In this document: piece after piece, positions 51,272 through 61,394 of the stretch
Layout: each line of letters starts with the position of its first letter
How positions within the stretch are numbered: the stretch's first letter is position 1
Made by a program: the position numbers and the translations under genes
Assembly (NCBI RefSeq): GCF_000002875.2
Contig: NC_009418.2
Span: 190,829-254,828 of the forward strand
Source of the DNA: Leishmania infantum JPCM5
Taxonomy: Eukaryota; Euglenozoa; Kinetoplastea; Trypanosomatida; Trypanosomatidae
Direction: 5' to 3'
Length of the DNA: 64,000 bases
The notes under the pieces: model-generated
Databases searched by the model: none
What the model saw: only the letters and a program-made list of their open reading frames with translations
What the model was told of the DNA's origin: nothing

Positions 51272-54200
51272 ATGTCATCGCATAATAGTTTCCATGACGC
51301 CGGCGGTGGGCATGAGCACTCGCTCCTGCTAGTATTGCAAGCCACGGTGAAGAATTCACTATGGCACTTGGCCTTCTTCCCTGCGCTGCGGCCCAGCTCG
51401 CACATCGTGTCAGCTGTCAAGGCGCATTCCTCGACGTCGTCAAAAGCGGCGGATAACAGCGTGGTTGTGAGTGCCCTTCACAGCCTGGCGCTGTTGGAGG
51501 CGGTGGGTTACACAGAGGCTGGCCACACGGCTCGGCGGCTGTGGCGAGCGCACGCCTTTGGATCAACGTTTTCTCTATCTCAGCACCTCGTGTCCGCGGA
51601 GCAGTGGAGCTGGGTCGACAAGCTGCGCGTCACGGCGCTTCGTCATGCAGAGGATCTCTCCTCCACACTCGGCAGCGGAGAAGGTGTGTTGGCCACTCTG
51701 CTGGCAGAGGCGCAGAAGTTGAATAAGCAAGATAAACAGACGACGGCGTGCGACGCACTTTTTTCGGAACTGGCTCACGACTACCTCGAGCACATTGCAA
51801 CCGCGACCTCGGCCACGAGCACGGTACACGCGTCTAAGCCAGCTGCTTCAGCAGAGTCGAACCTTGGAGTCCCGCGGCGCCGCACAACTTCGATCTTCCA
51901 GTACGAAGTTCTGCCCGCACAGGCAGCTGCGGCGCGGCAGCGACGGCAGTGGTACGAAGCACGCCTGTACGCTGCTGTTGCGTGTAGCACAAGCATCTCG
52001 ACCCCTGGACCGCTAGCACGACTCCTTGTCGCCTACGCCCATCAAGGCGATCGTCGACTGCAAGTTGCAGCAGGCACAAACCTTGAATGCTATATCGGCG
52101 GAGATCATAATGGCGAAAAGACGAAGGAGGGGGGCAACGCAGCCCCAGTCACGAGCGTGGCCACCGATACTGCAGCTGCCGCCCTTGCTCGGGTGCGTCT
52201 CAGCGGTGTGGTGGCTGGTGTCGTGGAGTATGCACTGTGCGTGGCTCGGGTGCGCACCGCCGTCGCGGTGGCCGAGCTTCGTGCCTCCGCCTCGGCTGTG
52301 AACGCGTCACCGGAGCAGCCTCCGCCGTGCACGGTGCCGACGTCGTGTGCCGTCGCCCACGTGCCTCACAGCGCTGCCCTGCTACTCAGCCTTATAACAG
52401 AAGAGTGCAGCTACTATCAGCAAACAGCGCCGGCCGGCACCGGTGGCGGGGAGGTGGGAGTCACCGCAGCGGTGCTGCACGCCGTGCAAGAGCTGCTCTT
52501 CACAGTTGTTCTTGGGGGTGGCACGCAGCACATGCACAACAGGCCTGAGCCGCCAGCCCCGCCGAAGAGGCCAGGCGCAGATGGAGGCGGTGGCGCCAGC
52601 GTGACGCCAGTGGTGATGGCCATGTCGACCACCCGCGGCGTGACACTGCCGGAGGCGGATGCCATCGCGCAGGAGTTTTTCCCTGCCCTCGTGCAGCAGC
52701 TCGGCATGGAGTGGGTGTGGTCGCCGCTGCTGCGGCACTTGGCGAGCCTAGACAAGTCCCAGGTGTCCGCAGAGGCAATCGACGCGCGAGCAGGCTCGAC
52801 GCCCGTGTCGTCTCTGAGCGTGCGGTGGAGCAGCCACGTGCTCATGGACACCATTCTTCTGTCCCTCTCCCGAAAGACGTATCCGCAGCGTCTCCTAAAC
52901 GTTCTTCCCGGCAGCTACGAGCGTCTCCTCAGCAACTTGGATCTACTGCCCCAAATACGTCCGCGGGGCGACGACGGTGACGATGCCGGTAAGGGTGACG
53001 CGGCGCGCCGTGCGAGTGGTCCGTTGCTGTTCGGCATGCCCGCCTACTACGCTGAGCCGGCATCTGCCCTGGTTGCGTACTTTCAGCGCGCCGGCGTGTC
53101 TGGGTTGCGAATAGAAGAAACGGAGCGCATCCTAACGACTGCCACGAGTATACATGCAATGGTCGTGCGACTTCGAGCACAGGCGCCTTCGAGGCATGAC
53201 GCGGACGGGTGCGAGGACGGCGCCGATGATCGAAGTGGCGAAGAGCTGGACGGCAACGGTAAAAGCTGCGTTGCCTCTCTTTACTACCATAATAAAACGA
53301 GGGCCACGCCGCACGCCTACGCACTGACACACGAACGTGTCGAGCATCTTATCACGCGCTATCAGGGTGAGGTGCTCCTTGCCGCTGTCGTCGTGCACAC
53401 CCAGTTGCGTGTGCCGAGCCAGGTACAGCAGCTCATGCGCGTGCTTGCGCCGCTATTCTTGAAGATACACCTGGCATGGCGCACCCATCACGACGGCAGC
53501 AGTGCCTCCTGGCTACTTCAGCCTCGCACGGACCCCAGCGTGACCGGTACGACACCCAGCGCCGCGCGCTTCAGCGCAGAAGCGGCGGTGCTGCTGGATG
53601 AAGTGGGGTACGAGTTTTATCCCCTCGAGTGGTTGCCCGCTGCGTTGGCCGCAAGCACCGCGACAAGCGACTCATCTGTCGAACGCCTCGCCTTCCCCTA
53701 CTCTCTGTTGGCCGCTGTAGGTCACCAGTTTCAGCTGCAGCTGCGCGGCATCCCCCTAGGGAGCAGCGGAGACGTCACCCTTCGCCACCCTGCTGGTCCT
53801 CGGACGTCCGCCGTGATGCCGTCGGTGGGCGGAGCGGCTCTCATTGCCAGCTGCAGGGGTGGGGACGAGGAGGAGACCAAGTCCACTGCCGCGGCGTGGC
53901 GCAGGACCGAGCGCTTTGTGACGGGGCTCATGCAACTCTGCTACCTCGACCCCAAAACATCCTCGACAGAGCTGGAGGGGACGCTGGCGGTGTCGTCTAC
54001 CAGGCGCGTCTTGACAACGAGCGGCGGAAGTGCCACGCTGGGCTCTAGTGGCGGTGGTAGCTCAGCCCTTGGCGTTCGCGGCAGTCGGGCGAACGTGATT
54101 GCAGCGGCCGATGTTGCATCGCACCGCCTACGCTCCCTGGTGCTGCAGCCGGCGGTGATGGACGCCATGTGGGGCTCAATGGAGAACACTGCTATCACCA

Positions 54201-55009
54201 GGGGCAACGGGGCGTCGCAGCGGTACGGCGAGCGGCGTGAGAAGCGGTCACGGTCGGTGTCCGCCTCAGCAGAGGCACAAGAGCACCTTCGATCGATGCA
54301 GCAGCTGCTGCAGGAGTATGGTGCCGCCTCCTTCGACACAACGGTGGAAGCCGCAGACTTTGCCCTCATGATTGCACAGGCCTTCCTGCCTCTCTCTGTC
54401 GGCACAAGTGCCTCACTTTCCTCCGCATCAGGCAAAGCAGGCCCGGCCGCCTCGGCAGGGAAGAAGAGCGAGGCGCTTCTGCGTGCTGGACTGGGATGGG
54501 GTAGTGCGGTGGTGGGACACGCTGCCACCAAGGCGAGGGTGCACATGCAGCTTCAGCAGCAGCAGAAGGGAGGTGTCTCGTCATTTTCGGCGGCGCTTGC
54601 GCATGTCTACAACAGTGCCACGGTAGACACGGCGTGGCTCGCGCGGAGCGCACTGCGGTACGTCCCACAGCGCATCTGGGAAAAAATGTGTGCCCATCGA
54701 GCCGAGAGGCTTGCCCTGGTTCATCGGCACAGCAAGTGGGTCTCACGCCTCCTCGGAGATTTGCCCACCGCTTCGGAAGCGAAGCAATGCGACGTTGGCG
54801 ATGCGCACCGCGTCGACCCGCTGCTGGTGGCGCAGTGGACGCAGTGGGAACGTGTGTTGGAGCAGCTAGGGCTCTCTGAGCACCTTGAAGGCAGTTCAGC
54901 CGCGGCGGCAAGCGCGATGCCTCGCCTATCACCTTTCTCAGCAGAGGATATCACATGTGCGCAGTGGTTGTGGTACTCGCCGTACTTCGCGGCAGAGATG
55001 GCGCCCTAA
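51272..55009 (+). CDS. Large conserved-looking protein of unknown function
   Basis: The protein has 1245 residues from the first ATG after a good acceptor. Long stretches look globular and helical, for example HSLALLEAVGYTEAGHTARR near residues 70-90 and LALVHRHSKWVSRLLGDLP near 1150. They alternate with Ser/Gly/Ala-rich loops (near 920-935, TSGGSATLGSSGGGSS). No signal peptide, transmembrane segment, P-loop, kinase or protease motif is visible. The aromatic-rich C-terminus (CAQWLWYSPYFAAEM) suggests a folded end. I do not recognise the family. Its gene is codon-typical of the window and uninterrupted, so it is a real gene. Confidence 0.85.
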   Translation: MSSHNSFHDAGGGHEHSLLLVLQATVKNSLWHLAFFPALRPSSHIVSAVKAHSSTSSKAADNSVVVSALHSLALLEAVGYTEAGHTARRLWRAHAFGSTFSLSQHLVSAEQWSWVDKLRVTALRHAEDLSSTLGSGEGVLATLLAEAQKLNKQDKQTTACDALFSELAHDYLEHIATATSATSTVHASKPAASAESNLGVPRRRTTSIFQYEVLPAQAAAARQRRQWYEARLYAAVACSTSISTPGPLARLLVAYAHQGDRRLQVAAGTNLECYIGGDHNGEKTKEGGNAAPVTSVATDTAAAALARVRLSGVVAGVVEYALCVARVRTAVAVAELRASASAVNASPEQPPPCTVPTSCAVAHVPHSAALLLSLITEECSYYQQTAPAGTGGGEVGVTAAVLHAVQELLFTVVLGGGTQHMHNRPEPPAPPKRPGADGGGGASVTPVVMAMSTTRGVTLPEADAIAQEFFPALVQQLGMEWVWSPLLRHLASLDKSQVSAEAIDARAGSTPVSSLSVRWSSHVLMDTILLSLSRKTYPQRLLNVLPGSYERLLSNLDLLPQIRPRGDDGDDAGKGDAARRASGPLLFGMPAYYAEPASALVAYFQRAGVSGLRIEETERILTTATSIHAMVVRLRAQAPSRHDADGCEDGADDRSGEELDGNGKSCVASLYYHNKTRATPHAYALTHERVEHLITRYQGEVLLAAVVVHTQLRVPSQVQQLMRVLAPLFLKIHLAWRTHHDGSSASWLLQPRTDPSVTGTTPSAARFSAEAAVLLDEVGYEFYPLEWLPAALAASTATSDSSVERLAFPYSLLAAVGHQFQLQLRGIPLGSSGDVTLRHPAGPRTSAVMPSVGGAALIASCRGGDEEETKSTAAAWRRTERFVTGLMQLCYLDPKTSSTELEGTLAVSSTRRVLTTSGGSATLGSSGGGSSALGVRGSRANVIAAADVASHRLRSLVLQPAVMDAMWGSMENTAITRGNGASQRYGERREKRSRSVSASAEAQEHLRSMQQLLQEYGAASFDTTVEAADFALMIAQAFLPLSVGTSASLSSASGKAGPAASAGKKSEALLRAGLGWGSAVVGHAATKARVHMQLQQQQKGGVSSFSAALAHVYNSATVDTAWLARSALRYVPQRIWEKMCAHRAERLALVHRHSKWVSRLLGDLPTASEAKQCDVGDAHRVDPLLVAQWTQWERVLEQLGLSEHLEGSSAAAASAMPRLSPFSAEDITCAQWLWYSPYFAAEMAP

Positions 55010-55951
55010 GAGCTGCGGGTGTCGAGGAAGCCCTGGCTGGCCTACTCGGGTTGCTTCTGCCGTGGCATTGTGTGGTGATTTTCTTCTTGCTCCTATGGGA
55101 GGGCGGCTCATAACGTTCCAGGCTGCCGTCCCCCGCCCGCCTGCACCGCTTATCAGCAAAGAGCCGCTCCCTATCGTGACCGTGCGCTTCTTACCTGAGA
55201 ACACTGTGAAGGAGCTTAGGAAGGAGATGAAATCTGGAATGAGGCGCTGGTGTGCCTCTCCACTGCCTCCTGCTCCGCCTCACTCACCGTGCATGAGATG
55301 AACGCAAGCCTAGCACCGCACAAAAAGGCAAAAAGAAGGGAGAAAAACATGCTCCGTCCGTGTCGGTGAATGTGCCTGTCTTCAAGCGCGTGTGCTCGGC
55401 GCCGCGTCGCGATGCTCCCTTCACCCAATCGATCTCTTCGACTAATCCGTCACTTGCACTTCTGCCTCGCCGCTCGCCCACCTCTCCCCTGCTTCCTGCT
55501 CGCTCTCGCTCTCTCTCTCTGGAGGCATGGACCATCTTGTGGCCATCTCTCGTCTCCGTCTCCTCTTCGATGTAGGTGCCGCACTTGCTTGCGGTGCCCC
55601 GTTGCGCTCTGCACTCACTCAAGGAAAAGCAAACACGCGGCGGCGTTGTTCAGCCCAAGTAACACTTTACGGGGGCATCGTCGTGCATATATATATATAT
55701 ATATATATTGTGATTTGGGCTACACATAGAAGCGTGTGAGGGAACGGTGGTGTTGCTCCGTTTCGCATTCGTTCTCCTCTACTCCGCCATCATAGAAAAA
55801 CAAGCACGTGCGTTCTCACCGTTCGCGAACACACGGAAGGGGGTGGTGAGGGAGGGGTGCCATCGACGCAGCAGCGCGATATCCTCGGTGCCTTCCTCCA
55901 AACACGCACACACACACGCAGAAGCCTCTGCTGCCTCATCCACTCCACCAA
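55010..55951. other. Spacer upstream of OFD1
   Basis: C/T-rich DNA with a TA microsatellite at 55687-55708 and a CA run near 55905-55917. A small open frame from the ATG at 55095 (68 codons) has no splice signal close by and is not accepted. Confidence 0.5.
55687..55708. repeat. (AT)n microsatellite
   Basis: Eleven AT units. Shorter AT runs occur before IF1 (about 49739-49753) and before the flavoprotein gene (about 60060-60072). Confidence 0.9.
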
Positions 55952-55986
55952 TCATTTCTTTTCGTGCCTTGTTCGCTTTCTGATAG
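55952..55986 (+). promoter_or_regulatory. OFD1: Predicted trans-splice acceptor of OFD1
   Basis: A T-rich tract ends at the AG at 55985-55986. The leader is about 39 nt, with no ATG before 56026. Confidence 0.6.
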
Positions 55987-56025
55987 AAGGGTGTACATAT
56001 ATACATTTTCACACACACTGTACCC

Positions 56026-58563
56026 ATGTCTTCGTCCCACACGGAGAGAGCAGTATCCCGAACGCAAGGGGTGCAGGGCTCCACGCCGACGAATGCCGGA
56101 AGTAGCAAGCTGGGCACGCTCTCCGTCAGCGAGCTCCGCACGGCGATGCAGCAGCACCTCCGCTCCACAGGGGCTCTGCGTGAGCTCAAAACGCAGCTAC
56201 GTGGCATGGTGCTTGCCGAGATTCTACAACAGCCCAAGACGGCCAGGATGCTCGTGCACGGGGCGTCGCAGTCGGTCCCACCGTCACTAGGAGAAGGGCA
56301 GAGGAAGCTGGATGACAGTAAGGCTTCCGCTGCCGGGTCACCTGGCACACCAGCCATCGCCATCGTCTCGGGCCGGGCAGACCACACCTTGCAGACCTGG
56401 TCGTGCGGCTTGGCAGACGCCCTCGTCGAGAATCACCTGCGTCGCACGAGGCGCGCAATGTCACTCTCCATCTTCAGCACAGAAGCCGAAGTACCACCTT
56501 TCAGTGTGAGCGGCGCCCCAGCGGAGGAGGAGCAGTACCTCGCCCACCTCTTCCGGCAGATCGACGCTGGTACCTCCGCCAACCCCGAGGACGACATACT
56601 CGCCCCCTCCCCGTCCCACTCTATGAAGAGTGTGTTGCAGCGACTTGTGGAGGACTACGTGGCGCGGCAGGGCCTCGCGAGCACCGCGGAGGTGGCACGG
56701 CACCTGCACAGTTGCAGCACCCAGACTGAAGCGGCCGATTGCGCCGATAGTGCGACGAACCCCCTCAACTCGCTTGAGTGCCGCCTTGCCGCCGTCGATG
56801 CCAAGTATGCGCTCACCTTTGCTCAACTGAAGCGGACCGGTGGCTCGGGGGAGCAGCCTTTCTTTCTCCGCTCCGAGGTGGAACGTCGCCTGCAGCAGCA
56901 CAAGAACGACATGCACGCGCAGCTGCGCAGCGAGTACGAGCAGAAGTACAACAGCTTCACTCGAGTCAAGCTGCAAGAGGCGCGCGACGAGGCGGAAGGG
57001 CGGTACCGCCTCCTTGCGCAGAACAAGACAGAGGAGCTGGCCGAGATGGAGCGCAGTCTGCTCGTCAAGCTGGAGCAGGAGCGGCAGCGGCTGAAGATGG
57101 CGTGGGAGGACGTTCACCAGCAGCGCGCAGAGCTGGAGAGGCGCCAGCGCGACACTATAAAACAGCTGGCGGACTACGACGCGGCGAAGCAGCAGAGTGA
57201 CGCGGAGCTGCACTCATGGAAGGAGAAGACACGCGCGCTGCAGCTGCAGTGTGCCAAGTGGGAAGAGCTCTGCGGGACACGGCTTATGGAGTTGGACGGC
57301 GCTCGCAGTCGTGAGGAGCGGCGTGTGGAGGACATCCGTCGCCTGCAGGCTGAGCACGCCGCGGAGTTGCAGCTGAAGGAGGAGGAGATTGGCCGTCTGC
57401 GCTACCGCCTCCGCCTCGTCTCGCGCGAGAGCGACTACTCTCACTCTGCCGCCGCCGCAGCAGCAGCAGCCTCAACGGGCCGAAATGAGAACACGGACAC
57501 CAGCACCGTACCACAGGCACCGCCCCGCACTTCAACTGCGCCGGTTGACCCACAGCAGCTCTACGGCCTTCTCCTCCGTGCGGAGGAGATGCACCGGAAT
57601 GCAGCGGTGCAGCAGCAGCAGAAGCGGTGGGACGCAGCGTGGGTAGCCGCTGCTGCTGCCGCCGCCGTATCTCCTGCGCCAGCCACGGCAGCGGCGGCGG
57701 CAACGCCAGAACGCGTATTTGCGGTGTGCCGCAGCTCGTCGCCGGCGCCGGCGCCACAGGCAGCAGTGTATCCGTTGCCATCAAGTGAAGGGCAGGTCGC
57801 TCGGCGGTCACCTGACCGCTCGGAGTCTTCGGACAACCAAGTGGCAGCGGCGTCCACCCCAGTCGCCGCGATCATGTCGGCCTCCACCTCAGCAGCTACC
57901 CCGGCAACTTCCTCGCCCAAGGTAAGCTCCCCAGCGCCGACGGACACCGCTACTGCGGCCAAGCCTCCCCCATCCTCCGCTGACAAGCCTCGGGAAAGCA
58001 GCGCCTCATCGAAGAAATCTCTCAGCACCAGAGCCTCAGTCGCACCACCATCATCCTCGGTATCGTCCACGCACCCAACTCCCCAGAAGCCAACAAGTGT
58101 GCCGGACGTCGAAGCCCAAGCCGCCGAGTCACTTACGTCGTCCAGCACGCGTATGAGCACGTCTTCATCCAGCGTACCGTCCAGCACCTCGGCAATGCCG
58201 GTGCAGCCTAGCGTTCATAATGCAGATGATGATTCCAAAAACAAAACTGCCGCCACAGCGCTCCTCAGCTCCGTGACTGAGGAGGAGCAGAGTGGCCGTG
58301 ATGAGGTGCAGTCGGAGGAAGCCAGCGCGCGTGACAGCATCGCGTGGTTGGAAAGAAATCGACGCGAGCTACTGACAGAGGATTTGAAGCGTGCCCGCAG
58401 TGAGGGCGGCGTAGTCTCGCCCTGGAAGCACTTTGGCGGCGGATCGTCGGGGCCTCAGTTTGGCGGCGCTGCTGCTGCCGCTGATGTGGACTTCAATGAG
58501 TCTTTTAGCAGCGACGACGCAGCGCTCATTCACGACTCGGATGAGGATGACGTGGAGTTTTAG
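56026..58563 (+). CDS. OFD1: OFD1 homologue, centriolar/basal-body protein
   Basis: The protein has 845 residues; human OFD1 is about 1010. Residues 33-67 form the LisH-type dimerisation segment (ELRTAMQQHLRSTGALRELK, then TQLRG). A second block at 128-160 (LADALVENHLRRT...AMSLSIF) continues the OFD1 N-terminal fold. A conserved STQTE motif (231-235) follows, then a long coiled coil at about 250-470 rich in Glu, Arg and Gln. After a Ser/Ala/Pro-rich linker the protein ends in an acidic SSDD..DSDEDDVEF tail. The order (LisH, TQT, coiled coil, acidic end) agrees with OFD1, which caps and length-limits centrioles and supports distal appendages and ciliogenesis. Trypanosomatid flagella have basal bodies, so such a role is expected. 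Assigned by motif memory, without a search. Confidence 0.75.
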   Translation: MSSSHTERAVSRTQGVQGSTPTNAGSSKLGTLSVSELRTAMQQHLRSTGALRELKTQLRGMVLAEILQQPKTARMLVHGASQSVPPSLGEGQRKLDDSKASAAGSPGTPAIAIVSGRADHTLQTWSCGLADALVENHLRRTRRAMSLSIFSTEAEVPPFSVSGAPAEEEQYLAHLFRQIDAGTSANPEDDILAPSPSHSMKSVLQRLVEDYVARQGLASTAEVARHLHSCSTQTEAADCADSATNPLNSLECRLAAVDAKYALTFAQLKRTGGSGEQPFFLRSEVERRLQQHKNDMHAQLRSEYEQKYNSFTRVKLQEARDEAEGRYRLLAQNKTEELAEMERSLLVKLEQERQRLKMAWEDVHQQRAELERRQRDTIKQLADYDAAKQQSDAELHSWKEKTRALQLQCAKWEELCGTRLMELDGARSREERRVEDIRRLQAEHAAELQLKEEEIGRLRYRLRLVSRESDYSHSAAAAAAAASTGRNENTDTSTVPQAPPRTSTAPVDPQQLYGLLLRAEEMHRNAAVQQQQKRWDAAWVAAAAAAAVSPAPATAAAAATPERVFAVCRSSSPAPAPQAAVYPLPSSEGQVARRSPDRSESSDNQVAAASTPVAAIMSASTSAATPATSSPKVSSPAPTDTATAAKPPPSSADKPRESSASSKKSLSTRASVAPPSSSVSSTHPTPQKPTSVPDVEAQAAESLTSSSTRMSTSSSSVPSSTSAMPVQPSVHNADDDSKNKTAATALLSSVTEEEQSGRDEVQSEEASARDSIAWLERNRRELLTEDLKRARSEGGVVSPWKHFGGGSSGPQFGGAAAAADVDFNESFSSDDAALIHDSDEDDVEF

Positions 58564-58825
58564 AGAAGAGTCTTGCATGTTGTTGTCGTTTTCCAACCTG
58601 CAGCACTCAGCTGCACGAGTCTCGCCGACGCATGCAGAGCAACTGCAAGCACAAGCTTGAAGGGAGGAACGATGTCGCACTCTATGGAGAAATGATTGCG
58701 GGCGACTGTTGCATTATGCACCCGCACCCCCGCTCACTAGGCGTTCGAGACGCGAGAATGACGAAGATCATCACTGCTGCAGTGTCTCTCATATCCTTTC
58801 TTTCATCCATTACTCCCACAGCCCT

Positions 58826-59420
58826 TCCTGATGGCGTGTGGCAGGAAGTGCCTCAGTGCGTGGTGGTGTCACAGGGCCCAGTACATCCCCTCCCACTCTC
58901 TCTGTGTGTGCGTGGAGAAGCCGGGCAGCCCCCCTCCCCTCCTGTGCTTGCGAAATGCCGAGCGGCTTCTGGCGGTGACAGGGTCTGGTGACTGCGACGT
59001 GGGGAGGCCAGAGCGATGCATTGCTACTGATGTCGGCAGTGAGGTCGTGGGCGGCGTTGCGTCGGAGCGACCCGCGCCGCTGAACGCGCCGGCGCCATCG
59101 ACATGATGGGCGAAGTGCCAGCGTGACTGGAAGGCGTCGCAGCCGGCCCTCACACTGCCCGCTGGTGTGTGTGGCGGGGGGCCTGGGGCACCGCGCGAGG
59201 GGGTGCGCGAGGTGGTGGCGTGCGTGATAGGTGCGACTGTGAGGCGACCTGCGAGGCGGGTGATCGGGTGGAGCTTGAGACAGAGGCCGTGCTCTCCGAT
59301 GGCCGAGCCGGCGCATGGCTGTACTGGTCGTGTGTCGACGGCTGCCATCGCACCACGTGGACGAGGCCGGTGGGTGGAAGCGTGGCGTTTGACCTCGTGT
59401 TGTATGGCAAAGAAATGGGC
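58826..59420 (+). mobile_element. SIDER-like degenerate retroposon, copy 2
   Basis: This is the better-preserved partner of 33831-34340, with the same block order (TCACAGGG, CCAGTAC, AATGCCGAGC, CTGATGTCGGC, GAGGCGACCTG). It lies 263 bp after the OFD1 stop, so it is probably transcribed within the OFD1 3' UTR, and is followed by A-rich DNA near 59435-59450. The class assignment (SIDER2-like) is from memory. No coding capacity remains. Confidence 0.65.
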
Positions 59421-59903
59421 TGACGTTTCAAAGCAAGAGAAGAAAAAATATACAGCTCCACAGAAAAGCATTACATGCGCTCACAGAGAGAGAGACGGAG
59501 ACGTGCGTGCGCACACCGAGCGAAAGCCTCAAGGGTGGCCGTCACGGATGGGCAGATCGGCATACCCTGTGACCGCCGTGGAGTAGCACCCCTGTGCTGA
59601 GCTGCCCCCGTGTATGCGCTTTTACGGCCTTGCAAGTGAGCGGTCTAGACTTTGTTCGGCGCGCAGCGGGGCGCGACTCCTTTTTCTGCATATGTGTGGG
59701 ATCCCTCTTCCCCTTATGCTGACTCGCATCACCTCCCTCCCTCTCCCTCTCCCTCTCGCCCATGTCTCTCGGTGTGGTGAACGTCTGCAACACTTCGCTT
59801 GCCGTGCTGCATTTTTGATCGGACGTGTGAGCGACGCTCATCGATGCGAAACAAAACCGAGCTCGACCAAATAAATCGAACAAAAAAAAAGAAGCGCACA
59901 AGC

Positions 59904-59931
59904 GTGTGTGTGTATATATATACACACACAC
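59904..59931. repeat. 28-bp perfect palindrome of GT-TA-CA
   Basis: Five GT units, an AT core and CA units read the same on both strands. Such a sequence can extrude as a cruciform, but it is simple-repeat DNA and probably arose by slippage. Confidence 0.85.
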
Positions 59932-60118
59932 AACATCCGCAATATCGTTGACCGCGCAGGCCCCACGCCTACGTCCCCTTGCAAGAAATCAGCACATCTC
60001 ATTTAGCTCCTCCTCATTGGCATCGCTTTCCCTCTTTTCGCATCGAATATACGCAGCCATATATATATATATGGTATTCCACTCCATCTTTGGATAGGCC
60101 TGTCCACCACTGCCTCTC

Positions 60119-60226
60119 CCCCCCCCAACTTTCACTCTATACGCCTTCCTGCCGGCATCTCTCTCTCAGCTTCGCGAGTATCAGGTGTGTCTCTTTACCT
60201 TCTGTTTTTCGTTCCCGGTTGTCAAG
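60119..60226 (+). promoter_or_regulatory. Predicted trans-splice acceptors of the flavoprotein gene
   Basis: Two candidate sites are present: a C/T tract ending at the AG at 60168-60169, and a second T/C tract ending at the AG at 60225-60226. Neither introduces an ATG before 60238. Confidence 0.5.
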
Positions 60227-60237
60227 TAATATCAGCA

Positions 60238-61191
60238 ATGCAGGCGAATCGAGTCACATCGCTCTTTGGGGTGCAGTACCCCATCGTGCAGGGCGGCATG
60301 GTGTGGTGCAGTGGATGGCGTCTGGCGTCTGCCGTGAGCAATGCAGGCGGTCTCGGCCTCGTGGGCGCCGGCTCCATGAGCTTCGACGTTTTTCAGCACC
60401 ACGTTCGTCGCTGCAAGGAGGCCGCGAAGAAGCCCTTCGGCGTCAATGTCCCTCTCAGCCGCGATATGGCGCAGTACATGGACTTCATCATCGAGGAGAA
60501 AGTGCCGATCGTGTTCACGAGTGCCGGCAGCCCTAAGCTCTGGACCCAGAAGCTACAGAGCCATGGCATTAAGGTGGTGCACGTCGTACCCAGCTGCAAG
60601 CTCGCCCTCAAGTGCGAAGCGGCAGGGGTCAACGCCGTCGTAGCTGAGGGGTTCGAGGCCGGTGGTCACAACGGGTTAGAGGAGATCACCACGATGGCGC
60701 TGGTCCCGCAGGTGCGTAAGGCTCTGGCGCCTGAGGTTCCCCTGCTCGCAGCGGGCGGCATTGCGAGTGGAGAAGCAATGCTGGCAGCTATGGCCCTTGG
60801 TGCGGAGGGAGTCCAGGTAGGCACGCGCTTCGCGGTCACACAAGAAAGCTCGGCGGCAGAGGAGTTCAAGAAGAGGTGCACGGCGGCAGGTGAGGGCGAC
60901 ACGTACCTCACACTGAAGCAGTACATGCCAACTCGTGTCATGCTGAACGACTACGGCAAAGAGGCCCGCCGCCTCTCTGAATCTGGCGCCACCAAGGCGC
61001 AGCTGAAGGAGTTCCGTGGAAAGGGTCGCACGAAAAAGGGCATGTTCGACGGTGATGTGACGAACGGCGAGCTCGAGATTGGTCAAATCGTGTCCGCATG
61101 CAAGGACGTTCCGACCGCTGCGGAGGTGGTAGAGCGCATGGTAAAGGAGTTCCGCACGCGCAACGCGCAGCTCGCCAAGATGAATCTGTAG
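60238..61191 (+). CDS. Nitronate monooxygenase / FabK-like FMN protein
   Basis: The protein has 317 residues, a typical length for the family. It is an FMN-binding TIM barrel of the 2-nitropropane dioxygenase group. QYPIVQGGM (13-21) is the opening strand and flavin contact. EGFEAGGHNG (137-146) is the signature with catalytic His144. AAGGIASG (171-178) and GAEGVQVGTRF (188-198) form the phosphate-binding loops. Members oxidise alkyl nitronates, defending against toxic propionate-3-nitronate, or act as FabK enoyl-ACP reductases. No organelle signal is obvious, so a cytosolic enzyme is likely. The start at 60238 is chosen because the upstream extension lies in the splice tract. Family is firm; the exact substrate is inferred. 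Confidence 0.88.
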   Translation: MQANRVTSLFGVQYPIVQGGMVWCSGWRLASAVSNAGGLGLVGAGSMSFDVFQHHVRRCKEAAKKPFGVNVPLSRDMAQYMDFIIEEKVPIVFTSAGSPKLWTQKLQSHGIKVVHVVPSCKLALKCEAAGVNAVVAEGFEAGGHNGLEEITTMALVPQVRKALAPEVPLLAAGGIASGEAMLAAMALGAEGVQVGTRFAVTQESSAAEEFKKRCTAAGEGDTYLTLKQYMPTRVMLNDYGKEARRLSESGATKAQLKEFRGKGRTKKGMFDGDVTNGELEIGQIVSACKDVPTAAEVVERMVKEFRTRNAQLAKMNL

Positions 61192-61394
61192 AGCACACGA
61201 ACGAAGCAGTGCGTCCTCTTCACAAAGTCGCGCGTTGCGAGTCGCACATACACAGGACGGAAGAAAAGAGAGCCGTGACAGAGAGGCGCACACAGCAATA
61301 TACCATTGCACACGTGTGCACTACCGCCGCCCTCCTCCCGACCCTCTCTCATCTTCCCTTTTTCTTTTTTTTGTGGACAGTTACATCCCGCGCG

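Larger units (their letters stand above)
58564..60118. other. Spacer between OFD1 and the flavoprotein gene
   Basis: It holds the second SIDER-like element (58826-59420) followed by A-rich sequence, a 28-bp palindrome (59904-59931) and a TA run. No gene is supported. Confidence 0.55.
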
